Source: an uncultured Eggerthellaceae bacterium (GTDB lineage Bacteria > Actinomycetota > Coriobacteriia > Coriobacteriales > Eggerthellaceae). Taken from it: a stretch of 9,238 nucleotides of DNA. Under the pieces are notes generated by a model. That model saw only the letters and a list, made by a program, of their open reading frames with translations. It was not told where the DNA came from and did no database searches. The stretch is taken from assembly GCA_946618265.1 (NCBI GenBank), contig CAMOLA010000066.1, positions 1 through 9,238 on the forward strand. Direction: 5' to 3'. Shown one piece after another: positions 1 to 5,165 of the stretch. The position numbers and the translations under genes were made by a program. How positions within the stretch are numbered: position 1 is the stretch's first letter; the number at the start of each line of letters is the position of its first letter.

Positions 1-132
1 ATGCCTGGCGACAACGTGCTCATCCACGCTGAGCTCATTCACCCGATCGCGATGGAAGAGGGCCTGCGCCTGGCTATCCGCGAGGGTGGTCGTACCGTCG
101 GTTCCGGCCGCGTGACGAAGATCTACAAGTAA
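1..132 (+). CDS. tuf: Elongation factor Tu, C-terminal end (partial)
   Basis: The reading frame opens at the window edge and ends at TAA 130-132. The 43 visible residues run from MPGDNV to VTKIYK and include [19 protein letters not shown], the very conserved end of domain 3 of EF-Tu, the GTPase that delivers aminoacyl-tRNA to the ribosome. The first ATG is an internal methionine of the protein, not the start; the G domain and most of domains 2-3 lie outside the window. A terminator follows 27 nt after the stop, so tuf ends its transcript here, upstream of rpmG. Identification is by recognised sequence and is very secure despite the short length. Confidence 0.97.
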   Translation: MPGDNVLIHAELIHPIAMEEGLRLAIREGGRTVGSGRVTKIYK

Positions 133-159
133 GTAGCTCGTAACGTAGTACTGAGAAAT

Positions 160-188
160 GGGGCCCGTCGCAAGGCGGGCTCCATTTT
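160..188 (+). terminator. Rho-independent terminator after tuf
   Basis: A GC-rich stem pairs GGGGCCCG (160-167) with CGGGCTCC (175-182) using one G-U pair, around a 7-nt loop, followed by TTTT at 185-188. Its position 27 nt past the tuf stop fits termination of the tuf transcript. Confidence 0.85.
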
Positions 189-257
189 GAAACCGCACAT
201 TCATGTGACACAGGTTATGCCTGGAAAACCAAAATAGAGGCAGCAAGAGGAGTTTTG

Positions 258-407
258 ATGCGTACATTGGTCACTTTGGCGTGCACGGACTGCAAGCGCC
301 GTAATTACACGACCAAGAAGAACAAGCAGAACAACCCCGATCGTATTGAGATGAAGAAATATTGCAAGTGGTGTGGTCATCACACTCTTCATCGCGAAAC
401 CCGCTAA
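258..407 (+). CDS. rpmG: 50S ribosomal protein L33
   Basis: A 49-residue basic protein of the usual L33 length, part of the large ribosomal subunit. Two CxxC pairs (C9-x2-C12 and C36-x2-C39) show the zinc-binding form rather than the cysteine-free paralogue. [19 protein letters not shown] and the C-terminal HRETR ending are typical. A good ribosome-binding site, AGAGGAG (246-252), lies 5 nt before the ATG. The gene starts the cluster rpmG, tRNA-Trp, secE, nusG. No strong promoter is visible in 189-245; the best guess is GTGACA (205-210) with CAAAAT (230-235) at 19-bp spacing, too weak to list separately. The protein is too short for most gene callers' comfort but is secure by sequence. Confidence 0.96.
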   Translation: MRTLVTLACTDCKRRNYTTKKNKQNNPDRIEMKKYCKWCGHHTLHRETR

Positions 408-431
408 GATGTAGGGGAGAAGCAAGCGTAT

Positions 432-507
432 AGGCCAGTAGTTCAATTGGTAGAGCGTCGGTCTCCAAAACCGGAAGTTGAGGGTTCGAGTCCTTCCTGG
501 CCTGCCA
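432..507 (+). tRNA. trnW: tRNA-Trp (anticodon CCA)
   Basis: A complete cloverleaf of 76 nt can be folded. The acceptor stem is AGGCCAG (432-438) with CTGGCCT (497-503), the discriminator is G504 and CCA is encoded at 505-507. The D stem is 441-444/453-456. The anticodon stem is 458-462/470-474, with loop CTCCAAA, so the anticodon is CCA at 465-467, reading UGG. The T arm is 480-484/492-496 with a TTCGAGT loop. It sits 24 nt after rpmG and 116 nt before secE with no terminator between, so it is probably cut out of a mixed mRNA/tRNA transcript. tRNA-Trp next to rpmG/secE/nusG is a known arrangement in several bacterial groups. Confidence 0.97.
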
Positions 508-521
508 GCTTGTTTAATCCG

Positions 522-569
522 AGCAGCTTGTGTTCAATTTGCTTCTGAGCAACTTGAAGTCAGGCTGCT
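522..569 (+). other. Long imperfect hairpin between tRNA-Trp and secE
   Basis: The transcript can fold into a near full-length hairpin. The outer stem is 522-530 with 561-569 (9 bp, one G-U). After a 2x2 mismatch comes 533-537 with 554-558 (5 bp), then one mismatch, then 539-543 with 548-552 (5 bp), closed by the tetraloop TCTG (544-547). The run that follows (TGTTTGGTGTT) is U-rich but interrupted, so termination would be weak. It lies 14 nt after the tRNA CCA end. It could be a processing site that separates tRNA from secE-nusG mRNA, or a partial terminator. The structure is seen by eye; no folding energy was calculated. Confidence 0.5.
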
Positions 570-623
570 TGTTTGGTGTTAAGAGCAGTTAGGTTTATTG
601 ATTCGAAAAGCAGAGGTCGAGTA

Positions 624-1040
624 ATGGCCCATAAGTCAAAAACGCAACGTGCTAAGGCAACTGCCGCTAAGGCGAATCGCAAGGATCGCCAGCTCCGCGA
701 CGAGGCCGCTGGCGTCAACTCGTCCGAAGCGGTGAAGGAAACCGTCGAGGAATCCAAAGGTGGTCTCTTCAAGAAGAAGGAGACAAAGACCGAGGTCAAG
801 CAGCAGCCTGCTGCCGCCGCGAAGAAGGACGAGAAGAAGAGCACCAAGAAGTCTCGCTTCCAGTTCTTCAAGGACGTCAAGGCCGAGATGAAGCGCGTGA
901 CCTGGCCTACGCGTCAGGACGTCGTCCGCTGGACGGGTGTCGTGGTCGTCGCGCTGCTGTTCTTCGGCGTGTACGTCGCCGTTTTGGACAACTTGATTAT
1001 CACGCCTGCGCTCGTTGCCGTTACCGGTTTGGGAGCTTAA
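624..1040 (+). CDS. secE: Protein translocase subunit SecE
   Basis: SecE is the small essential subunit that clamps SecY in the SecYEG membrane channel. This copy has 138 residues. Residues 1-78 are a highly charged Lys/Glu/Ala-rich tail predicted to be disordered and cytoplasmic. Residues 79-103 carry the family core (FFKDVKAEMKRVTWPTRQDV), the amphipathic helix lying on the membrane. One transmembrane segment follows (about 102-124). Single-span SecE is the common bacterial form; E. coli has three spans. The long tail resembles actinobacterial SecE proteins. ATG 624 is chosen because AGAGG (612-616) lies 7 nt upstream; an in-frame ATG at 573 lacks a site. nusG begins 3 nt after the stop, so the two are co-translated. 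Confidence 0.95.
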   Translation: MAHKSKTQRAKATAAKANRKDRQLRDEAAGVNSSEAVKETVEESKGGLFKKKETKTEVKQQPAAAAKKDEKKSTKKSRFQFFKDVKAEMKRVTWPTRQDVVRWTGVVVVALLFFGVYVAVLDNLIITPALVAVTGLGA

Positions 1041-1043
1041 GCA

Positions 1044-1580
1044 ATGGCTAAGAAATGGTACGTGCTTCATACCTATTCGGGCTATGAGAACAAGGTGCGC
1101 CAGAATCTTCTGCAGCGCATCGAGTCCATGGGCCTCGAGAACAAGATCTTCAAGATCGAGATTCCTACCGAGATGGTCACCGAGATCAAAGAAGGTGGCA
1201 AGCGGGTCGAATCCGAGAAGAAGGTCCTTCCTGGCTATGTGCTCGTTCGCATGGAACTTGATCCGGACAGCTGGACTGCCGTCCGCAACACGCCCGGCGT
1301 GACCGGTTTCGTTGGTAGCCAGGGCAATCCCGAAGCGCTGACGCGCGACGAGTACAACAAGATCATGGGCATTGGCAAGCCGCGCGCGGGCGTCCCCAAG
1401 AAGGCGACGACCAGCATCGAGCTCGGCCAGACCGTCAAGGTCGTATCGGGCCCATTCGTGGACTTCGACGGAACGGTTGCCGAGGTCATGCCCGATGCCG
1501 GCAAGGTGCGTGTCATGGTGTCCATTTTCGGACGCGAAACCCCCGTCGAGCTTTCGTTCGACCAGGTTGCTAAGGTTTAA
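1044..1580 (+). CDS. nusG: Transcription termination/antitermination protein NusG
   Basis: NusG binds the RNA polymerase clamp through its N-terminal domain and uses its KOW domain to contact Rho or ribosomal protein S10, linking transcription with termination or translation. The protein is 178 residues, the standard length with no acidic N-terminal insert. The NGN domain spans about 4-110 (KKWYVLHTYSGYENKV; VLPGYVLVRMELD at 61-73; TPGVTGFVG at 83-91). The KOW domain spans about 128-178 (GQTVKVVSGPFVDFDGTVAE). The ATG lies 3 nt after secE, with GGGAG (1031-1035) inside the end of secE as the ribosome-binding site. The pair secE-nusG is conserved across bacteria. A strong terminator begins 7 nt after the stop, so rplK is not simply the next gene of this transcript. 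Confidence 0.98.
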   Translation: MAKKWYVLHTYSGYENKVRQNLLQRIESMGLENKIFKIEIPTEMVTEIKEGGKRVESEKKVLPGYVLVRMELDPDSWTAVRNTPGVTGFVGSQGNPEALTRDEYNKIMGIGKPRAGVPKKATTSIELGQTVKVVSGPFVDFDGTVAEVMPDAGKVRVMVSIFGRETPVELSFDQVAKV

Positions 1581-1586
1581 CCATTC

Positions 1587-1618
1587 AGGAATCCGAAGTC
1601 ATTTCGGATTCCTCTTTT
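1587..1618 (+). terminator. Rho-independent terminator after nusG
   Basis: A perfect 11-bp stem, AGGAATCCGAA (1587-1597) with TTCGGATTCCT (1603-1613), has the loop GTCAT and is followed by CTTTT (1614-1618). It begins 7 nt beyond the nusG stop and separates rpmG-secE-nusG from rplK-rplA. Confidence 0.92.
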
Positions 1619-1704
1619 GATTGAGACGACGTTCACATGCGTTCGTGCCCGCGTGGACCGGGGCTTCTCGCGGACGCTGATTGTGATAGAGGATAGAAAG
1701 ACGA

Positions 1705-1724
1705 CCGCGCGGCTATCCGCGTGG
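1705..1724 (+). promoter_or_regulatory. Hairpin in the rplK 5' leader
   Basis: An 8-bp stem, 1705-1712 with 1717-1724 (one G-U), closes on the tetraloop CTAT. It ends 7 nt before the AAAGGA ribosome-binding site of rplK (1732-1737). The right half, CCGCGTGGA, is repeated exactly at 1649-1657, where it can instead pair with CGCGG (1669-1673) or compete for the left arm, so alternative folds exist. In E. coli the L11-L1 operon is repressed by L1 binding near the start of the rplK message; a role in such feedback here is an inference, as no L1-site consensus was matched. No convincing promoter was found between 1619 and 1704, although one is expected after the nusG terminator. Confidence 0.4.
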
Positions 1725-1745
1725 AACATTGAAAGGACTTGAGTT

Positions 1746-2243
1746 ATGGCTCCTCAGAAGAAAGTTACCGGCTTCATCAAGCTGCAAATTCCTGCTGGTG
1801 CTGCCAACCCGGCTCCTCCGGTAGGCCCGGCGCTCGGTGCTCAGGGCGTCAACATCATGCAGTTCTGCCAGGCGTTCAACGCCCAGACGCAGGAACAGTC
1901 CGGCACCATCATCCCGGTCGAGATCACGGTGTACGAGGACAAGTCGTTCTCGTTCATCTGCAAGACGCCTCCGGCAGCCGTGCTGATCAAGGAAAAGCTT
2001 GGCATCGAGAGCGGCTCCGGCATTCCGCAGCTCCGCTTCGTCGGCACGCTGACCGAAGACCAGCTGCGCGAGATCGCCGAGACCAAGATGCCCGACCTCA
2101 ACGCCAACACCATCGAGGCTGCGATGGAGATCATCGCCGGCACCGCTCGTTCCATGGGCGTGCGCATCGAGGGTCGCGAGATGAAGAAGAAGTACGTCCC
2201 GAGCCGCAAGCTCGCCGAGCAGCTGAAGGCCCTCGGTCAGTAA
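1746..2243 (+). CDS. rplK: 50S ribosomal protein L11, with C-terminal extension
   Basis: L11 forms the GTPase-associated region of the large subunit with 23S rRNA and helps the factors and the stringent-response enzyme work. The N-terminal domain shows [34 protein letters not shown], split here as residues 5-25 and 26-38, with the proline-rich hinge to the C-terminal RNA-binding domain near 74-76. The normal family end, [12 protein letters not shown], falls at residues 132-143, matching the usual 141-144 residue length. This protein continues for 22 more residues (144-165), basic at first (REMKKKY) and then helix-like ([12 protein letters not shown]). The [11 protein letters not shown] stretch (90-100) also departs from the usual GSGxPNxxKVG form. 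ATG 1746 is set by AAAGGA at 1732-1737. Confidence 0.96.
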   Translation: MAPQKKVTGFIKLQIPAGAANPAPPVGPALGAQGVNIMQFCQAFNAQTQEQSGTIIPVEITVYEDKSFSFICKTPPAAVLIKEKLGIESGSGIPQLRFVGTLTEDQLREIAETKMPDLNANTIEAAMEIIAGTARSMGVRIEGREMKKKYVPSRKLAEQLKALGQ

Positions 2244-2259
2244 TTGGGTTTCGTCCTCG

Positions 2260-2412
2260 CTGACCCTGGTCAGACCTGCTTCTACAAACTTGCGAGGTTC
2301 GAAGAAGCAGGGTTCACAGGCTCAAATCGCAAGATTAAGGTCATGTGAAAGTTTGGACTTAAGCGCTTAGGCGCTGGTCATATAAGTTGGGAGAGCATGC
2401 GAGAGCGTGCTC
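2260..2412 (+). promoter_or_regulatory. Structured rplK-rplA spacer, candidate cis-acting RNA
   Basis: The 194-nt gap between rplK and rplA is long for this operon and holds several possible helices. H0 is CTGAC (2260-2264) with GTCAG (2269-2273). H1 is a perfect 9-bp stem, 2275-2283 with 2303-2311; its 19-nt loop contains CTTGCGA (2289-2295), complementary to TCGCAAG (2327-2333), so an H-type pseudoknot is possible. H2 is 2356-2366 with 2371-2375 and 2383-2388, carrying a 7-nt one-sided bulge (2376-2382) and loop TTAG. H3 is an 8-bp stem, 2393-2400 with 2405-2412 (one G-U), closed by the GNRA tetraloop GAGA. None has a following U-run, so these are not simple terminators. H3 ends 13 nt before the rplA ribosome-binding site. 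L1-mediated control is one possibility. TTGGAC (2353-2358) and TATAAG (2381-2386) are 22 bp apart and do not make a good promoter. Confidence 0.5.
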
Positions 2413-2437
2413 GCTAATCACCACGAAGGAGAAGATA

Positions 2438-3157
2438 ATGGCAAAGAAATCGAAGAACTACCGCGCTGCGGTCGAGAAGATCGGCGATCAGGAATTCGCG
2501 CCGTTCGAGGCGTTCGAGATGCTGAAGGAAGTCGCTTCGGCCAAGTTCGACGAGTCCGTCGAGGTCCACTTCCGTTTGGGCATCGACACCCGCAAGGCCG
2601 ACCAGCAGCTGCGTGGCACGGTCAGCCTGCCCAACGGTTCGGGCAAGACGGTCCGCGTTGCCGTATTCGCCGAGGGCGACGCTGCGCGTGCCGCCGAAGA
2701 AGCTGGCGCCGACATCGTCGGTAGCGACGACCTGGTTGCCGACATCCAGGCTGGCGAGATCAACTTCGACGCCGCCGTCGCCACCCCCGACCAGATGAGC
2801 AAGGTCGGTCGCCTGGGCAAGATCCTCGGCCCCCGTGGCCTCATGCCCAACCCCAAGCTGGGCACCGTCACGCCTGATGTGGCCAAGGCCATCAACGAGC
2901 TCAAGGGTGGTCGCGTGGAGTATCGCGCCGACCGTTACGGCATCGCTCACGTGCTCATCGGCAAGACCAGCTTCACGGCTGAGCAGCTCGCTCAGAACTA
3001 CGGCACGGTCTACGACGAGGTTCTGCGCATGAAGCCGTCCACTGCCAAGGGTCGCTACGTCAAGTCCATCACCGTGGCTTCCACCATGAGCCCCGGCATC
3101 AAGGTCGATCCGTCGGTGCAGCGCGATTACGACGTCAAGTCCGTCGCAGCCGAATAA
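2438..3157 (+). CDS. rplA: 50S ribosomal protein L1
   Basis: L1 is the large-subunit stalk protein at the E site. It binds helices 76-78 of 23S rRNA, helps release deacylated tRNA, and in many bacteria represses its own operon by binding mRNA. The protein has 239 residues, close to the family norm of about 230. [19 protein letters not shown] (124-142) followed by [10 protein letters not shown] is the L1 signature; domain II lies between about 68 and 158. The ATG is chosen at 2438, with AAGGAG (2426-2431) 6 nt upstream; an upstream in-frame start at 2387 would add 17 unconserved residues. rplJ-rplL, which often follow rplA, are absent; instead a terminator and map follow. Confidence 0.97.
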   Translation: MAKKSKNYRAAVEKIGDQEFAPFEAFEMLKEVASAKFDESVEVHFRLGIDTRKADQQLRGTVSLPNGSGKTVRVAVFAEGDAARAAEEAGADIVGSDDLVADIQAGEINFDAAVATPDQMSKVGRLGKILGPRGLMPNPKLGTVTPDVAKAINELKGGRVEYRADRYGIAHVLIGKTSFTAEQLAQNYGTVYDEVLRMKPSTAKGRYVKSITVASTMSPGIKVDPSVQRDYDVKSVAAE

Positions 3158-3179
3158 CATCAAGTCTTTCACGTACGGG

Positions 3180-3205
3180 AAGGGGCCTTCGGGCCCCTTT
3201 CTTTT
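3180..3205 (+). terminator. Rho-independent terminator after rplA
   Basis: An 8-bp stem, AAGGGGCC (3180-3187) with GGCCCCTT (3192-3199), carries the very stable TTCG loop and is followed by TCTTTT (3200-3205). It closes the rplK-rplA transcript. The map ribosome-binding site starts 3 nt later, so this hairpin also lies in the immediate leader of any transcript that reads into map. Confidence 0.95.
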
Positions 3206-3217
3206 ATGAGGCAGAAC

Positions 3218-3991
3218 ATGAACGTACTATTGAAATCGCCGGCAGAAGTCGAGGCCATGAAGGAGGCCGGGCGCTTGTCGGCTGCCGTGTTGCGCGAAGT
3301 CGGTGTGCGGTGCGTCCCAGGCGTCACGACGCTCGAGCTCGACGAGTTTGCGGAGGACTATATCCGTTCGCACGGCGGGATACCGACGTTCAAGGGATAC
3401 GGCGGTTTCCCCGGATCCATTTGCGCGTCAATCAACGAGCAGATCGTACACGGCATACCTTCATCGCGCGTGAAGTTGCAATCGGGCGATATCATCTCGA
3501 TCGATACAGGCGCGACTGTCGATGGCTGGGCGGGCGATAACGCCTGGACGTTTGCCGTCGGCAACGTGAGCCCGGAGAAGAAACGCCTGCTCAAAGTGAC
3601 CGAGGAGTGCATGTGGGCCGGGATATCGGCGGCGCGCCCCGGCAACCGCTTGGGGGACATCGGCCATGCGGTGCAGTCGGTGGCGAAGCGCGCGGGCTTC
3701 GGCGTCGTGCGCGACTACACGGGTCATGGCATCGGTCGAAACATGCACGAACCGCCGAACGTGCCCAACTTTGGCCTGAAGCATACCGGCATGAAGCTCG
3801 AGCCCGGCATGGTGCTTGCTATCGAGCCCATGATCACGCTCGGCACGCATCGCACGCACGTCATGCGCGATGGCTGGCTCGTCGTGACCCAGGACGGCAA
3901 GCCCGCCGCCCATTTCGAGAAGACCGTCGCCATCACGCCCGAAGGCCCCGTGCTCGTCTCGACCGAACCGGATCGTGATCGCCCACTTTAA
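3218..3991 (+). CDS. map: Methionine aminopeptidase, type I
   Basis: This enzyme removes the initiator methionine from new proteins once the formyl group is gone. The 257-residue protein is of class Ia: it begins directly at the pita-bread catalytic fold, with no N-terminal zinc finger or SH3-binding extension. All five metal ligands are visible: D96 (SIDTGA), D107 (AGDNAW), H170 (GHGIG), E203 (IEPM) and E234 (HFEKT). The second conserved histidine is H177 in RNMHEPP. ATG 3218 is preferred because GAGG (3208-3211) lies 6 nt before it; an in-frame ATG at 3206 touches the terminator and has no site. There is no room for a promoter between the rplA terminator and this gene, so it is probably expressed by read-through or from a promoter inside or before rplA. 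Confidence 0.97.
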   Translation: MNVLLKSPAEVEAMKEAGRLSAAVLREVGVRCVPGVTTLELDEFAEDYIRSHGGIPTFKGYGGFPGSICASINEQIVHGIPSSRVKLQSGDIISIDTGATVDGWAGDNAWTFAVGNVSPEKKRLLKVTEECMWAGISAARPGNRLGDIGHAVQSVAKRAGFGVVRDYTGHGIGRNMHEPPNVPNFGLKHTGMKLEPGMVLAIEPMITLGTHRTHVMRDGWLVVTQDGKPAAHFEKTVAITPEGPVLVSTEPDRDRPL

Positions 3992-3992
3992 C

Positions 3993-4018
3993 GGTTGCTC
4001 AATCTTGATTGCGCAACC
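3993..4018 (+). terminator. Possible weak terminator hairpin after map
   Basis: GGTTGC (3993-3998) pairs with GCAACC (4013-4018); after one mismatch CAAT (4000-4003) pairs with ATTG (4008-4011), leaving loop CTTG. It starts 1 nt after the map stop. Only TT follows, so it would be a poor terminator alone; it could act with the palindrome at 4061. Confidence 0.45.
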
Positions 4019-4060
4019 TTGGACAGCCATTCTAATGCGCGAGCACTGCCCTTACGTGGC

Positions 4061-4093
4061 TTATACATTTGGGGACAGTCCCCAAATGTATAA
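4061..4093 (+). repeat. 33-nt perfect palindrome, GGGGAC-A-GTCCCC core, copy 1
   Basis: Two fully complementary 16-nt arms, TTATACATTTGGGGAC (4061-4076) and its complement (4078-4093), flank a single A at 4077. The element lies 69 nt after the map stop. The hexamer ACGTGG occurs on both sides (4054-4059 and 4093-4098, the second overlapping the last base of the element), which could be a trace of insertion or chance. It belongs to the family also seen at 4125, 7026, 7057 and 8081. No U-run follows. The family and its likely multicopy nature are inferred from these five copies alone. Confidence 0.93.
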
Positions 4094-4124
4094 CGTGGAG
4101 CTTCACCCTGGGTAGGTGTTTGGA

Positions 4125-4157
4125 TTATACATTTGGGGACTGTCCCCAAATGTATAA
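4125..4157 (-). repeat. 33-nt perfect palindrome, copy 2, inverted relative to copy 1
   Basis: The arms are identical to the 4061 copy (4125-4140 and 4142-4157), but the single centre base is T (4141), so this is copy 1 on the opposite strand. It begins 7 nt beyond the nadK stop on the minus strand, so in the sense direction of nadK it again has a central A. The two copies are 31 nt apart and form an inverted pair between the convergent genes map and nadK. Confidence 0.93.
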
Positions 4158-4164
4158 GGGATCG

Positions 4165-5049
4165 TTACTTGAAGAACGTGCGGGCGATTTGCTTGTAGAA
4201 GCTTTCCTCGTGGCGGGTGAGCAGGATGGTGGGGCGGTTGCCGACCGTCACGCGGACTGCGCTGATGGGGCGTTCGAACTCGAGCGCATCCCCGTCGGCG
4301 AACAGCGACACTTCGCGAGCGCTCGCGCTGCCTTCCTCGAAACGCACTTCGACCACGTCGTGATGCTCGCAGACGATGGCGCGCGAATTGAGCGTGTGGG
4401 GCGCGAGCGGGGTCACGATCATGCCGCGATGGCTGGGACCGACGAGCGGGCCGCCGGCCGAAAGCGAGTAGGCGGTCGACCCGGTGGCCGTGGCGACGAC
4501 GAGTCCGTCGCCGCGCATATGGGCAATCATGTCGCCCGACACGAAGAAATCCTGCTCGACGATATGGCCGAGCGCGCCACGGGCGATGGCGATTTCGTTC
4601 AAGGCGAAAAACGCGCGCGGGTTCTCGATTGGCTCGGTTTCGTCGCCTTCGCAGTTGACCTCGATGCGCAGGTTCATGCGGCTCTCGCGTATGATCTCGT
4701 CGGCAAGCACGTCGGCGAGCAAGGGCACGACGCCGTCGCCTGCCGTGTTGGTCAAGAATCCAAGATGGCCGAAATTGATGCCCAGTATGGGAGCGCCAAG
4801 CGCATCGGCCAGGCGCGCGGCATGCAAGAGCGTCCCGTCGCCGCCCAGGGCGACGATGAGCTCGTATCCCGAGCCGTATCTGCGCGCTATCTCGTCAGGC
4901 GTCGCGCAAGCGGGAAACGAGCTGTCGGGCAGGTCGGCCACATCGATTTCCGCGTGACCTATGTGCTGCATGTCGAGATAGGCAACGATCTGGAACATTG
5001 CGTCCAGCGTTTTGCCGTTGTTCCTGTTCGCGACTATGAGAACGTTCAT
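4165..5049 (-). CDS. nadK: NAD kinase
   Basis: NadK phosphorylates NAD to NADP in the cytoplasm using ATP or polyphosphate. The protein has 294 residues, within the family range. GGDGT (69-73), which binds and activates the phosphate donor, is followed by LGINFGHLGFLT (89-100). FALNEI (148-153) contains the conserved NE pair, and ATGSTAYSLSAGGP (188-201) with TPLAPHTL (213-220) forms the NAD-binding C-terminal domain. ATG 5049 begins MNVLIVANRNN, a typical start, with AAGGGG about 10 nt upstream. A TTG at 5094 in the same frame would add 15 residues that do not look conserved. The gene is convergent with map and divergent from murJ. In many actinobacteria nadK sits beside recN and a TlyA-like gene; here it stands alone. 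Confidence 0.96.
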   Translation of the reverse strand: MNVLIVANRNNGKTLDAMFQIVAYLDMQHIGHAEIDVADLPDSSFPACATPDEIARRYGSGYELIVALGGDGTLLHAARLADALGAPILGINFGHLGFLTNTAGDGVVPLLADVLADEIIRESRMNLRIEVNCEGDETEPIENPRAFFALNEIAIARGALGHIVEQDFFVSGDMIAHMRGDGLVVATATGSTAYSLSAGGPLVGPSHRGMIVTPLAPHTLNSRAIVCEHHDVVEVRFEEGSASAREVSLFADGDALEFERPISAVRVTVGNRPTILLTRHEESFYKQIARTFFK

Positions 5050-5111
5050 GATGCTGCGTCCCCTTTTCGGGATTTCGGGTGAATCGCCTGTCAATTCACA
5101 ACGGATGATTC

Positions 5112-5139
5112 ATTATATACAAGCTGTGATTGTTGTCAT
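5112..5139 (-). promoter_or_regulatory. Predicted promoter for nadK
   Basis: On the minus strand, ATGACA (5139-5134; five of six to consensus) is followed after 16 bp by a perfect TATAAT (5117-5112). A start near 5105 would leave a leader of about 56 nt before the nadK ATG. The same AT-rich patch may serve murJ on the plus strand, with TTCACA (5095-5100) and TACAAG (5118-5123) at 17 bp, which is weaker. Confidence 0.7.
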
Positions 5140-5165
5140 TGTTCGCTTTTGCCGAAAGAGGTCGC

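Noticed and set aside
573..623. An upstream in-frame ATG (573) as the secE start
   Set aside because: It has no ribosome-binding site and would add 17 unconserved residues; ATG 624 has AGAGG at the right distance.
1621..1700. Search for the rplK promoter (TTGAGA at 1621-1626; GATAGA at 1685-1690 and 1692-1697)
   Set aside because: None of the possible -35/-10 pairs has good spacing and sequence together, so no promoter is called.
2414..3172. A 252-codon minus-strand frame opposite rplA
   Set aside because: It is a shadow of rplA codon usage; the product is low-complexity and there is no ribosome-binding site or context.
4061..4093. Palindrome considered as a dif or phage attachment site because of its likeness in length to dif and the presence of xerD in the window
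   Set aside because: dif has two 11-bp arms around a 6-bp centre and one copy per chromosome; these elements are continuous palindromes with a 1-nt centre and occur several times. Only the TTAT end resembles an Xer-binding arm.
4069..5082. A 337-codon open frame opposite nadK
   Set aside because: It is antisense to a secure NAD kinase, begins inside a palindromic repeat, and its product matches no family I know.
5089..5094. A perfect TTGACA on the minus strand in front of nadK, considered as a -35 box
   Set aside because: No acceptable -10 lies 15-19 bp downstream; the ATGACA/TATAAT pair at 5139-5112 is much better.
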